A DNA stretch of 64,000 nt, from assembly GCA_003148945.1 (NCBI GenBank), contig QGGY01000002.1, positions 310,001-374,000 of the forward strand, in the 5' to 3' direction. Position 1 is the first letter of the stretch. Each line of letters starts with the position of its first letter. Below are positions 41,917 through 51,292 of the stretch, piece by piece. Position numbers and translations under genes: made by a program. Source of the DNA: Murimonas intestini. Its GTDB lineage: Bacteria; Bacillota; Clostridia; Lachnospirales; Lachnospiraceae. The notes below the pieces were generated by a model, which did not search any database, was not told the DNA's origin, and saw nothing but the letters and a program-made list of their open reading frames with translations.

Positions 41917-43773
41917 TTATTTTCCTGCTGTGTCCCTGAGACATTTCCTGCTAATTCTGATACACACCGTTGTTCCCATCTCATTACTGATAATCTGCAT
42001 ATCCTGTTGTTCCCCATAATAAAGATACAATCTCCGCGCTACATTGGCAATTCCCACATGTTCACCTGTACTTTCCTCCCGGTGATTGCTGACCATAATA
42101 CGAAGCTCCATCAGCCTCTCAAGGCTCATACCTCTTCCATTATCCTGCAGCAGCAGCTCTATCTGCTCTCCCCTTTGGGTTACTGCAATTCGAATCACAT
42201 TTTTGCTGTCGGAATAATCGAAAGCATGCTGCAGGGAATTTTCCACCACCGGCTGGAGTACAATGCGCGGGATCTGGATCTCCCATAACTCATCTTCCAC
42301 ATCCAACTCTAATTTAACAACTTCTCCGAATCTCATATTATAGATCTTAATATAGTTTTTTAAAAAATCTATTTCTTCCCGAATAGTATGGAATGCTTTC
42401 TGTACCCGAAACAGCGCTTCAATATATTTCCCGAAAATAACAATGCTGTTTTCCACGTTTTCTGCCCTTGCCATAACTGCCATACATTTAATGGTATTGA
42501 GCGTGTTCAGCATAAAGTGAGGATTTATCTGGGCTCTCAGCGCAAGTATTTCCTGCTGCGTCTTCTCCTGCTGCACGCGTTCCTTTTGTATTATCAGGTT
42601 CTTAACGCTCTGCGCCATGGAGTTATAACTGCTGACTAGCAGCCCTACTTCATTCTTCCAGTTTCCTGCCACCTTATATTCCAGATTGCCTTCCTGTACC
42701 TGAGCCATAGCTTCCATCAGCTTTTCTACCGGCCTCATTATTTTTCTTACAGCCAACAGCAGAATCACAAATAAGCTTACCAGAGTGACTGCCAGTATTA
42801 TACTGAAAATCCGCCTGAACAGGACAGTATCCTTCTGATAACCAGAATAAGGATATACAGATACCGCCAGCCAGTCTGCGCTGCTCAGCCGGTAATACAG
42901 TACATTTATCCTCTCCCCTTCACTTTCTGCAGAGAGATTTCCGTATACGCTTTCCCCTATCTCTGTAATATAAGGACATTCCTGTCCAATTTCCTGACTT
43001 TTAAGAGATGAGATGATTTCTCCGCTTTGTATGTCTGCAAGATAAAAATCCGCCTCTTTACTGTCAAAAATATACCGGTAACTGTCCGATATATAATCTT
43101 CCTGAATACTCAGGCATATCATCCCAATCTGACTGCCTCCCTTGACATCAAACAATTTATGCGCCCATGTAATCACATTTGTATCCTGATTATACTTATC
43201 CCTACTGGATATGGAAATATCCCCAAGTGGATTGGCTCCAAACAGATACCAGTCATTTTCCTTTCCCATGACGTTCTGGTAAGTACCATTCCTGTATAAC
43301 GGATAATCTCCCATTCCCGAAAAATCATAAAAAGTCCCAGCTTCACTGCAGGATATTATATTTTGATCAGAAGTATAGATGTCAATAGAAACCAGCTGTG
43401 AATAACCTTCCAGAATTCCATCCATCTGCGCCAGAATATGTTTCAGCCGTGTAATGCGTTCTCCTTCTTTCAAGCCGCTTAACCTGTTCAGCTGTGAAAA
43501 AAGATCCACATTATCCACATTTGTAAAGATAAGATTATTCAATAGGATATTAAATATTTTATCTATTTCATCATTAATTTTATCAAGTCCTGAATCCTGC
43601 TGCCGGAATTTCTGCAATGTCTCCTGTTCCTGTTTTTCCTGAAGTATAGTGATTGTCTGACGGTAATATACAAAATATCCTATGGATATCACCAGCATAC
43701 ATAAAATAGCAACCGGAATAAATAATTCCAGAAAAATACGATTAGGCCTGCGGTATTTAATCAAGTGAGTCAT
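41917..43773 (-). CDS. YesM-type sensor histidine kinase
   Basis: A 618-residue kinase. Two hydrophobic helices (near residues 13-33 and 325-345) flank a large extracytoplasmic sensor domain of about 290 residues, followed by HAMP, the histidine-kinase domain with QINPHFMLNTLNTIKCM as the phospho-acceptor region, and a HATPase domain with NSLQHAFDYS and DNGRGMSLERL. This is the YesM/LytS-like type that controls sugar transporters in Firmicutes. The ATG at 43773 overlaps the regulator's stop, but sits directly on AAGGGG; a TTG at 43764 has better spacing. Pairs with the YesN regulator just upstream. Confidence 0.92.
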   Translation of the reverse strand: MTHLIKYRRPNRIFLELFIPVAILCMLVISIGYFVYYRQTITILQEKQEQETLQKFRQQDSGLDKINDEIDKIFNILLNNLIFTNVDNVDLFSQLNRLSGLKEGERITRLKHILAQMDGILEGYSQLVSIDIYTSDQNIISCSEAGTFYDFSGMGDYPLYRNGTYQNVMGKENDWYLFGANPLGDISISSRDKYNQDTNVITWAHKLFDVKGGSQIGMICLSIQEDYISDSYRYIFDSKEADFYLADIQSGEIISSLKSQEIGQECPYITEIGESVYGNLSAESEGERINVLYYRLSSADWLAVSVYPYSGYQKDTVLFRRIFSIILAVTLVSLFVILLLAVRKIMRPVEKLMEAMAQVQEGNLEYKVAGNWKNEVGLLVSSYNSMAQSVKNLIIQKERVQQEKTQQEILALRAQINPHFMLNTLNTIKCMAVMARAENVENSIVIFGKYIEALFRVQKAFHTIREEIDFLKNYIKIYNMRFGEVVKLELDVEDELWEIQIPRIVLQPVVENSLQHAFDYSDSKNVIRIAVTQRGEQIELLLQDNGRGMSLERLMELRIMVSNHREESTGEHVGIANVARRLYLYYGEQQDMQIISNEMGTTVCIRISRKCLRDTAGK

Positions 43774-45043
43774 CCCCTTCCAGTGTACAGAACATATCCT
43801 TATATTGCTGGGGTGATAAACCTGTCACCTTTTTAAAACATCTGCTGAAGTAACTGTAATCCGTAAAACCTACCTTCTCGGCCACCTCATAACTATAAAC
43901 ACTCACATCCATCAGAAGCTGCCTGGCATGTCTCATCCGCACGTCCAGCAGATATTTGGCAAATCCTGTATTCAGTTCATTTCGAAAAAGACTGCTAAGA
44001 TGGCCGGCAGAGAGTTTCATCCGTTCCGCCAGTCCTGTCAGTGTTATTTCACTTGCATAGTGGTTCTCAATATAATGTATGGCCTCACGGATAATACCGC
44101 TTAATGGCGCATCATCTCCTGCCGCCCCTTCCATAAGATGCCAGCTTTTTACATCATCAAAGAAGAAAATAGAACTCTTGGGATAGTAAAATTCTTCACA
44201 AAAGGCACGCTCCGCCTGTTTGTACATGTCCGCAAGCCTGTCTTCCCCTTTCATGCTGCTGACTCCAAAAACAGCCCGGATATTCAAATACATTTTAAAC
44301 AGTTTTTTCATCTTTTGAAGTTTGAGAATCAATTCCTGCCTGCCGTTTTCACCTTCCTCAAACACTGTTACTGCAATGTATTCTACCATACTTTTTCTCT
44401 CTATAACAAAAGGAGCTTTCCTAAAACAGTCTTGCATCAGATTACAGACAGGATCCCCGCTCTCCGGCATTGCCGGTGCTTCCGTGGTGCCATAATTCAA
44501 TTTGATCAGAATCATGATACACGTCTGCGCCATTCCTCTTCCTATTACATTATCTTTCAGCAATTCAAACGCTGAGCCGTTCTCCTGTTTCATCCCCTCC
44601 AACAGTCTGTGCTGAGAACCCTGCATATTGTGCCCCATACCTGGGAGTTCCGCAATACCATATATCCTGTCCAGCTCCTGCTGAACTCTCCCAATGACCT
44701 CTTCCAGTTGTGACCATTTCATAGTCAGCTTGGGAATATAGGCGCTGACATGCAGATCAATAGCTTCCTTAGCAGTGTCAAATTCTTCCACGCAAGTCAG
44801 TATGACCACCCTGCACCGTTCATCCTGTTCCCTGATTTTAGCTATAAGCTCCATCCCTGACATATCTGGCATCCTGATATCTGTAACAACCAGCTGTGGT
44901 TTCAGTTCCTGGCAGGCCTCCCATGCTTCCTGCCCATTAGCTGCTTCCTTTACCACTGTCATATTGAACTTCTTCCAGTCCACTGCATTACACAAAGTCA
45001 TGCGGGTCAGAAGCTCATCTTCTACAATCATCACTGAATACAT
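43757..45043 (-). CDS. YesN-type response regulator with AraC domain
   Basis: A 428-residue regulator. The receiver starts MYSVMIVEDELLTRMTL, with the phospho-acceptor Asp in QLVVTDIRMPDMSG. The C-terminal AraC-type DNA-binding domain has LTGLAERMKLSAGHLSSLFRNEL and VAEKVGFTDYSYFSRCFKKVTGLSPQQYK. The middle section is the poorly conserved linker of this family. The start at 45043 follows GGGGGAAAAATA. It overlaps the kinase gene and probably activates the sugar importer downstream when the kinase senses the sugar or the loaded binding protein. Confidence 0.93.
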   Translation of the reverse strand: MYSVMIVEDELLTRMTLCNAVDWKKFNMTVVKEAANGQEAWEACQELKPQLVVTDIRMPDMSGMELIAKIREQDERCRVVILTCVEEFDTAKEAIDLHVSAYIPKLTMKWSQLEEVIGRVQQELDRIYGIAELPGMGHNMQGSQHRLLEGMKQENGSAFELLKDNVIGRGMAQTCIMILIKLNYGTTEAPAMPESGDPVCNLMQDCFRKAPFVIERKSMVEYIAVTVFEEGENGRQELILKLQKMKKLFKMYLNIRAVFGVSSMKGEDRLADMYKQAERAFCEEFYYPKSSIFFFDDVKSWHLMEGAAGDDAPLSGIIREAIHYIENHYASEITLTGLAERMKLSAGHLSSLFRNELNTGFAKYLLDVRMRHARQLLMDVSVYSYEVAEKVGFTDYSYFSRCFKKVTGLSPQQYKDMFCTLEGDDSLD

Positions 45044-45107
45044 TATTTTTCCCCCTGTTTTCAAACTTTCTCCTTTTTAATCCCTCCACAAGCCAATTTA
45101 TTACACT

Positions 45108-46454
45108 TTATCTGTTAATTCCCAGAGTATCCAAAACAGACAGTTCCTCTACTGCCATGAGCCCGGCTTTTGCCGCACCGCAGGCTGCCTCCTCCTTCTG
45201 TTCTGCCAGATACAGTTCCCGGGCAAATCTCCTGCTTACGATCTCCTGAAGGAAAACATTTTTACGGATCCCGTTTCCTGAAGCTATAATTTTAGTTTTA
45301 GGAATATGGATAGTATTTTCTATGGATACATACATCTCATATAATTCTTCAGCCATCCCTTCCAGCACCCCCTGTATCAGAGCCGCCGGAGTAAAATTAT
45401 CCGTGCCTATATTTTCAATTGCCCCTCTTAAAGCAGGTTTCTCTCTTGTCCCCGCAAACCGGGTGTCTACACGCAGCCTGTCCCCATTTACATTTCCTGA
45501 CCGGAGCAGCCCTTCCATGATCTCATAGTGGTCTGTATCCTTAATGCCCAGTGCCTCTGCATATTGACGGAAGAACCTTTCCAGAAGCGCATAAGCCCTT
45601 CCTCCACACAGGGAGGAGCCTGCTAAAATATAACTGCCCTTCAGAAACGGCCTTGTTTCGATTCCATCCACTGAAAAATACTCCTCTGTGTAAACAGACA
45701 CCTGTCCCCCCGTTCCCATATTGACAAGAATCGTATCTTTTGCACTATCCACTGACCCAAGAAAGCTTGCCTGGTTATCCCCGATGGCCACGCACACAGG
45801 AATTCCCTTATAGGTGCCCAAGATCTCAAGCTCCTCTGTGATCTCCGGGAGTATTTCCATACCTGTATTCATTTTTTTAAAGACTTCACTTATAAAACTT
45901 CCTTTTTTTACATCATACATTCCAAGGCCTGCCGCATTGCCTGCATGGACCAGCGGTCTTTTTCTTCCTGTCAGGATCATTCCCAGATAGTCCATGACCG
46001 TACAAAAGCTCTCCGCCCCGTCAGGCACCTGTCCTGTCATGGCATTGTAAAAATGAGTAACTGTTCCATATCCGGAGTACGCCTGAATTCCGCATTGCTG
46101 TCTGAGTATCTCACAAACACTTTTGTTTTCGAAATGTTTTTCATTTCCCCTCTTGTCCTGCCATGTGTAAAGAGGACTTACATGAGTTCCCTCTCTGTTT
46201 ATGTAGACAATTCCATGCATCTGCCCCGTCAGCCCAATAACTCCAATATCCTTATACATATCCAGAACTTTATCCAGCAGCCCCTTTACCTTTGAGATAA
46301 TGATCTCCGGGTCCTGCAGCTTTTCCCACTGCTGATCTGATCTTATAAAACTGCTGTTTTCTATTGTGTATGCCTCTTCTGCCTTCCTGCTCTCACTGTC
46401 CATTACTATTCCGCTGACAGTCGTTGTCCCAATGTCTATTCCCAGCGCCCTCAT
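45108..46454 (-). CDS. FGGY-family carbohydrate kinase (sedoheptulokinase-like)
   Basis: A 448-residue sugar kinase. The N-terminal phosphate-binding motif is RALGIDIGTTTVSGIVMD; GLTGQMHGIVYIN carries the substrate loop and ILVNMGTGGQVSVYT the second ATP-site motif. The overall sequence resembles sedoheptulokinase/xylulokinase-like FGGY enzymes; the sugar cannot be fixed from sequence. The start ATG at 46454 follows GGAAGAATAG; an in-frame ATG at 46481 is less likely. It is the first gene of the minus-strand sugar cluster, 64 bases before the YesN gene, so it probably phosphorylates the sugar released after import. Confidence 0.9.
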   Translation of the reverse strand: MRALGIDIGTTTVSGIVMDSESRKAEEAYTIENSSFIRSDQQWEKLQDPEIIISKVKGLLDKVLDMYKDIGVIGLTGQMHGIVYINREGTHVSPLYTWQDKRGNEKHFENKSVCEILRQQCGIQAYSGYGTVTHFYNAMTGQVPDGAESFCTVMDYLGMILTGRKRPLVHAGNAAGLGMYDVKKGSFISEVFKKMNTGMEILPEITEELEILGTYKGIPVCVAIGDNQASFLGSVDSAKDTILVNMGTGGQVSVYTEEYFSVDGIETRPFLKGSYILAGSSLCGGRAYALLERFFRQYAEALGIKDTDHYEIMEGLLRSGNVNGDRLRVDTRFAGTREKPALRGAIENIGTDNFTPAALIQGVLEGMAEELYEMYVSIENTIHIPKTKIIASGNGIRKNVFLQEIVSRRFARELYLAEQKEEAACGAAKAGLMAVEELSVLDTLGINR

Positions 46455-46529
46455 ACTATTCTTCCTTTCCTGAATAAGCATTTATTCATATATTAAAGAT
46501 ATACGATTATTGGTAATTAATCAATATCC

Positions 46530-46712
46530 AGTATACAAAGGACAAGGGTACCGGACTTGCCATGTTACTGTTCACTCCACCAGTAACACGCTTCGCGATG
46601 ACAGGAACGGCCAAAATCGCCGTTTTGCGCTGCAGCCCTCGGGATTTTCGTGTAAAATACGCACGAAAACGCTTCGCGGGACGGTGACGTGTGAATAGTA
46701 GCCTTGTCATTA
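46530..46712. repeat. Dispersed non-coding element (copy 2) in the gap 46455-46761
   Basis: This 307-base gap lacks genes but has structure: GTTACTG...CCAGTAAC near 46563-46586, TTTTCGTG...CACGAAAA near 46646-46671, and the 19-base core shared with 25958-25976 at 46688-46706. It is GC-richer than the surroundings. The layout suggests a mobile or palindromic intergenic repeat inserted between the FGGY and URO-D genes. Confidence 0.5.
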
Positions 46713-46761
46713 CGTAAAAATGCCCATATTTCATGTTCACTGAAATATGGGCATCCTTGTC

Positions 46762-47835
46762 TTATTCTCCCAATGCCATCCTTCCATACCGGTACAGAGA
46801 CTCACGGTACTCCGGAATAGCTCTTCTCAATACTGCAAAGAATGGTTTCTGATGGAAACCGGGGCCGTAATCGTCCACAAATTTCTTTGCCAGTTCATCT
46901 GCTTTTTTTACATCGCGTTCTGTTCTGCAGTCATATGGGGTTATGCCGATCACCAGCTTATCTCCATATTTCTCATAAATGTAGTCAAAATCATTGACTG
47001 CCTGTCCGCCCCACTGGTCCATACCACATTCTATCATGATCGGAACGAGAGCTTCATTTTTACCGCAGCAGTGGAAATCAAAAATGATTCCCCTCTTATG
47101 GCAGCTGTCAACTACGCGTTTCATATAAGGAGCGATCATTTCCCTGATCGTATCAGGATTGATCAGCGGTCCTCTCTGAGAACCCCAGTCATCGTGGAAC
47201 TGGAACATATCAATGTGGAAATACCTGTGCAGGTGGTCTATCAGATCATCGTAAAAATCACACAGACGGTCAAATAATTCTTTGACTGCATCCTGCTGAT
47301 CCTCATCCATCAGGGCGATCAGGGCATTCTGCATTGTCATAAACGAAATTAAACGCTCAAACATCCCTGTAAACTGCACATACTCAGTCATACGGTCTGT
47401 GTCAAAATAGATTCCTCTGTTCCTGTCAGCACATCCCTGCCAGTCCCATTCATCCAGGTTCGGGAATACAACCTTATCCTTCCAGTCATTTGCATCGTCA
47501 AACAGATATACTCCGGATTTTACCATAGAACCCCCGACATTCTCCTCATATATCCATTCCAGGCCAAACATATCTCTGCCGCCCTCCTGGCCCTTTTCCA
47601 GCATCTGTACCTCATTTACCATACCTCTCGCCTTACAGTCAGGAATAATAACGGGATTAAAGTTAATACAGTCACAGTGGGCCGGGATCCACTCGCATTT
47701 TTCATCTCTGCGGAACAGCCTGTAATAATTTTCTTTTGCAGTTATAGGCGTATTGTACTTAGGGATTGCTTTTGCTACCATCAATTCAGGAGACCATTCT
47801 CCTGTTACTCTCATTTCATCTTCTGAAAATCTCAT
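46762..47835 (-). CDS. URO-D-fold protein (corrinoid methyltransferase-like), copy 2
   Basis: A 357-residue protein of the URO-D superfamily. It shares motifs with copy 1: FQFHDDWGSQRGP (Asp215-Asp216) and FHCCGKNEALVPIMIECG (His255, Cys256-Cys257), matching the zinc-site position of MtaA-type methyltransferases, but no conserved C-terminal Cys is seen. I chose the ATG at 47835 behind AGGAGAGG; a longer frame to 47952 runs into a repeat. It lies behind the acyl-CoA operon in the same direction, 176 bases after the permease. A role in demethylating a methoxylated substrate is possible but unproven, as no corrinoid protein or reductive activator is present. Confidence 0.85.
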   Translation of the reverse strand: MRFSEDEMRVTGEWSPELMVAKAIPKYNTPITAKENYYRLFRRDEKCEWIPAHCDCINFNPVIIPDCKARGMVNEVQMLEKGQEGGRDMFGLEWIYEENVGGSMVKSGVYLFDDANDWKDKVVFPNLDEWDWQGCADRNRGIYFDTDRMTEYVQFTGMFERLISFMTMQNALIALMDEDQQDAVKELFDRLCDFYDDLIDHLHRYFHIDMFQFHDDWGSQRGPLINPDTIREMIAPYMKRVVDSCHKRGIIFDFHCCGKNEALVPIMIECGMDQWGGQAVNDFDYIYEKYGDKLVIGITPYDCRTERDVKKADELAKKFVDDYGPGFHQKPFFAVLRRAIPEYRESLYRYGRMALGE

Positions 47836-47946
47836 AATTACCTCTCCTGTTCTATCTAATTTATATTGTAACTGTTCAGTACCTTCACAGTTACATGCAA
47901 AAATCCATTTAAAATCGCCTCCGGCGATGGGATTTTTGCACCCTTG

Positions 47947-47999
47947 AATCATTTTCTTACGGTCTGTGCAGTAAATGCACAGACCTGCTGAATAGTTAC
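47947..47999 (-). repeat. Dispersed hairpin repeat, copy C (best preserved)
   Basis: On the minus strand it reads GTAACTATTCAGCA, then a perfect 10-base stem GGTCTGTGCA/TGCACAGACC with a TTTAC loop, then GTAAGAAAATGATT. It begins 12 bases behind the stop codon of the OFA permease. Probable transcription terminator or mRNA 3'-end element. Confidence 0.8.
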
Positions 48000-48011
48000 T
48001 TTATATTAACA

Positions 48012-49262
48012 TTAAATCCCGCATCCTGCCACAGCTTCCGCTGCTTTTCGCACAGGCCTCCTCAGTATAAAGTTTATACCGAAGCCTGCCACGCAGATAA
48101 TTAACATTACTGCGGCTGATACCAGATAGGAACCAGTCTTCAGATACAGGTTGCTTCCAATATACTGCCCCAGAAACGAGGATACAAGCAGATTAAAATT
48201 AACAATACTAAAGTTTACCGGATAGTGTTCCTGCCCATAGAAATCCCTGATAAAATTGGAATTGGTTGGGGTAATGCCGCCATAGCCCAGACTCATGAAT
48301 GCAAATGCCGCGATCAGCAGCACACTGCTTCCTGACATGACTGCGGCCACAAGCATCAGCGTGCCCAGAATACTGCTTCCGGCTATGACACCCATAGTAG
48401 TTTTCCGTCCCTTCCTGTCATAGATGGTTCCAAAGACCAGACGTCCTATTCCATTGCTGGCAGAGACCATACTGACTGTAAGAGATGCCGCCATGCTGCC
48501 AAATCCGAATGTGCCGGCAATCGTTGCCGCCTGTCCCACAAGAGCCAGACCCACGGCAGAGAGTATTGTACTCCACAGCAGATAAAACCAGAACGTAGGG
48601 TGGGACAGCATTTCCCCCGGCTTAAATCCTGCATTTCTGATCTCCCTTATCGCCCCGTCTCCTGAAGCTTCCGCCATGGCTGCCGGATCCCCCTCCGGCA
48701 TACATACCTGGACCGATGTAAGGGCAAAGACGATAAAAAACAATACTCCCAGGATAACAAATGTCCAGCTCCAGCCTGCCACATCCATCAATACAGTGAT
48801 CAAAGGTCCGAATAACAGGCTGCCGGCCCCAAAGCACATCAAGAACAGTCCTGTCATAAGCCCATTTTTGCCCTTAAACCAGGCATTTCCGGTGGATAAT
48901 ACACAATTATAGACAGCTCCCACACTGAATCCTACGACTACCCCGTATGTGAGATACAGCTGCCACAGAGCATCCATCCTGCTTGCAAAGCAAAATGCAG
49001 CCAGTATAGCTGTTCCCGCCGCCAGCACTACTGTGCGGTGCCTGATTTTCTTTGTGATCTTCGCTGCCAGCAGGCTGCCGAAGCAGAAGAACGACATACA
49101 GATGGTAAAGCACATAGTCAATTCCTGGTCATTCCAGGCAAATGCATCTGCCAGAGGTTTTTTAAATACACTCCAGGCATAGACCAGTCCCAGAAACAGC
49201 AGCAGGATACAATTGCTGGCTGCTATGAACCCGGGCCTGGATGATTTACTTTTTGCCGTCAT
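48012..49262 (-). CDS. OFA-family MFS transporter (oxalate/formate antiporter-like)
   Basis: A 416-residue MFS protein with 12 hydrophobic segments. The start (SNCILLLFLGLVYAWSVFKKPLAD) and the MFS loop GSMAASLTVSMVSASNGIGR, with RLVFGTIYDRKGRKTT, are typical of the OFA (oxalate/formate antiporter) family, which exchange or import small organic acids. The gene starts 3 bases behind EtfA, so it belongs to the acyl-CoA operon and probably imports the acid that is then linked to CoA. A hairpin repeat follows its stop codon. Confidence 0.9.
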   Translation of the reverse strand: MTAKSKSSRPGFIAASNCILLLFLGLVYAWSVFKKPLADAFAWNDQELTMCFTICMSFFCFGSLLAAKITKKIRHRTVVLAAGTAILAAFCFASRMDALWQLYLTYGVVVGFSVGAVYNCVLSTGNAWFKGKNGLMTGLFLMCFGAGSLLFGPLITVLMDVAGWSWTFVILGVLFFIVFALTSVQVCMPEGDPAAMAEASGDGAIREIRNAGFKPGEMLSHPTFWFYLLWSTILSAVGLALVGQAATIAGTFGFGSMAASLTVSMVSASNGIGRLVFGTIYDRKGRKTTMGVIAGSSILGTLMLVAAVMSGSSVLLIAAFAFMSLGYGGITPTNSNFIRDFYGQEHYPVNFSIVNFNLLVSSFLGQYIGSNLYLKTGSYLVSAAVMLIICVAGFGINFILRRPVRKAAEAVAGCGI

Positions 49263-49265
49263 TTT

Positions 49266-50444
49266 TTATGCCTCCAGCGCCTCCAGGATCGCAGGGATCA
49301 CCTGGAACAGATTTCCTACAATTCCATAGTCAGCCACCTCAAAGATAGGAGCAGCTTCATTTGTATTAATAGCCACGATCTGTCCTGAATCCTGCATTCC
49401 TGCCAGATGCTGAATGGCTCCGCTGATACCGCAGGCAATATACAGTTTAGGCTTGACTGTCGTTCCTGTCTGCCCTACCTGACGGGCTTTCTCGATCCAG
49501 CCCTCATCCACTGCAGCTCTGGATCCCGCCAGGGTCCCTCCAAGCTTATCAGCCAGCTTCTGAAGCAGTTTGAATCCTTCCGGGCCGCCTGTTCCCTTTC
49601 CGCCTGCCACAATAATATCTGCATCCGTAAGAGATACTGTTTCACCTACAGCTTTCACAACCTCCAGCACCTTTGTCCTGATATCACCCTCTGCAAAAAC
49701 AGGAGCCAGATCTATGATCTCACCCTTGCGTCCGGGAATACTTTCAGCTTTTTTCATAACGCCCGGGCGGACTGTGGACATCTGCGGACGGTGCTTCGGA
49801 CAGCGGATGGTTGCCATGAGATTGCCGCCGAAAGCAGGCCTTGTCATCATCAGAGAGCGGTCCTCCCCTATCTCCAGCTTTGTGCAGTCGGCTGTCAGTC
49901 CTGTGTTTGCCTTTACAGCTAGGACAGGGCCAAGGTCACGGCCTATGTGGGTGGCGCCGTATAGCACGATCTCAGGTTTATATGTATTTACTGCTTCCTC
50001 GATCACTTTTGAATAAGCGTCAGTAGTATAGTTTTCAAGTTCCGGGGCATCAGCCAGATACACCTTGTCTGCACCGCCGGCAAACAGTTCTTCTGCCAGC
50101 CCTCCTATCTGGCTGCCGCAAAGCACTGCTGCCAGTTCTGTGTTCAGCGCATCTGCCAGCTTACGGCCTTCGCCCAACAGCTCTATGACTACAGGCATGA
50201 TCTTGCCCTCTCTTTGCTCAGCGAACACCCATACTCCGTGGTACAGGCCAAGATCCACCTCTGCACTGCCTTCCTCACTCTTACTCAGGGCGCCAAATTT
50301 ACAGTTTTCCACGCACTGTCCGCAATTGGTGCAGGAACTGCCTATAACAGGATACTTATCCTCCATCACAATTGACTCAAACGGACAGCTTTTCATACAT
50401 TTCCTGCATCCGATACATTTCTCTTTATCTACAATGATTCCCAT
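49266..50444 (-). CDS. etfA: Electron-transfer flavoprotein alpha with N-terminal ferredoxin domain (CarE-like)
   Basis: A 392-residue ETF alpha. Residues 10-48 form a two-cluster ferredoxin (Cys10, 13, 16, 20 and Cys38, 41, 44, 48), absent from ordinary EtfA. The rest is standard: [15 protein letters not shown] starts domain I, and the FAD-binding C-terminus shows [20 protein letters not shown] and [23 protein letters not shown] recall the same ferredoxin-extended EtfA in CarE of the bifurcating caffeyl-CoA reductase complex. It should pass electrons between NADH, ferredoxin and the acyl-CoA dehydrogenase. It lies 45 bases behind EtfB and leads into the OFA permease gene. Confidence 0.94.
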   Translation of the reverse strand: MGIIVDKEKCIGCRKCMKSCPFESIVMEDKYPVIGSSCTNCGQCVENCKFGALSKSEEGSAEVDLGLYHGVWVFAEQREGKIMPVVIELLGEGRKLADALNTELAAVLCGSQIGGLAEELFAGGADKVYLADAPELENYTTDAYSKVIEEAVNTYKPEIVLYGATHIGRDLGPVLAVKANTGLTADCTKLEIGEDRSLMMTRPAFGGNLMATIRCPKHRPQMSTVRPGVMKKAESIPGRKGEIIDLAPVFAEGDIRTKVLEVVKAVGETVSLTDADIIVAGGKGTGGPEGFKLLQKLADKLGGTLAGSRAAVDEGWIEKARQVGQTGTTVKPKLYIACGISGAIQHLAGMQDSGQIVAINTNEAAPIFEVADYGIVGNLFQVIPAILEALEA

Positions 50445-50489
50445 GTTATGTACTCCTTCCTCATTATGATCCGCCTCTGCATATTTGTT

Positions 50490-51275
50490 TTACAGCACAT
50501 GCTTCTCTCTCAATGCCTCCACCAGGGCCTTTGACATCTCAGCCGCAGTTCCCTCCAGCATTACGCCTTTTCCCTTTGGCGGCGGAGTGAAGGAACGGAA
50601 TACCTGGGTAGGAGAAGCTTTCAGACCGCAATTTTCAGGATCCAGCTCTACATCCTCATGGTTCCATACTGTGATTTCTTTCTTATAGGCATCTACGATT
50701 CCTTTTACAGTCATATATCTGGGCTCATTCAGCTCTTTTACCATTGTCAGCAGACAGGGCGGCTGTACCTCTATGATCTCGTATCCATCTTCCAGCTGGC
50801 GCTGTACTTTTATTACACTGCCATTCATTTCCATATCCTGCACATATGTCACCACAGGCATTCCAAGTCTCTCGGCTGTCTGCGGCCCTACCTGAGCCGT
50901 ATCTCCATCGATAGCCTGGCGTCCTGCAAATACCAGATCCACATCTTTTACCCTTCGGATTCCTGCGGCAAGTGTGGTGGAAGTGGCACATGTGTCAGCG
51001 CCCCCAAATGCACGGTCACTGAGCAGATAAGCTTCATCTGCCCCCATTGCCAGACATTCCCTGAGCATCTCAGTGGCCTGGGGCGGCCCCATCGTCAGTA
51101 CTGCCACTATAGTATCCGGCTCCTTATCTTTTACAGACAGTGCTGCCTCCAGGGCATTTGCATCATCCGGATTTAATATACTTGGGACTCCTTCGCGGAT
51201 CAATGTACCTTTTACCGGGTCTATTTTTACTTCATTTGTATCCGGAACCTGTTTTACACAGACAAGAATTTTCAT
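50490..51275 (-). CDS. etfB: Electron-transfer flavoprotein beta (CarD-like)
   Basis: A 261-residue ETF beta. The start MKILVCVKQVPDTNEVKID is the family hallmark, as are NPDDANALEAALSVKD, VDLVFAGRQAIDGDTAQVGP and PPCLLTMVKELNEPRYM. In bifurcating ETFs the beta subunit holds the FAD that splits electrons from NADH. The gene lies 17 bases behind the acyl-CoA dehydrogenase gene and 45 bases before etfA, and is therefore a subunit of the same complex. The start at 51275 follows GAGGAGATAAAA. Confidence 0.95.
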   Translation of the reverse strand: MKILVCVKQVPDTNEVKIDPVKGTLIREGVPSILNPDDANALEAALSVKDKEPDTIVAVLTMGPPQATEMLRECLAMGADEAYLLSDRAFGGADTCATSTTLAAGIRRVKDVDLVFAGRQAIDGDTAQVGPQTAERLGMPVVTYVQDMEMNGSVIKVQRQLEDGYEIIEVQPPCLLTMVKELNEPRYMTVKGIVDAYKKEITVWNHEDVELDPENCGLKASPTQVFRSFTPPPKGKGVMLEGTAAEMSKALVEALREKHVL

Positions 51276-51292
51276 TATTTTATCTCCTCTCT

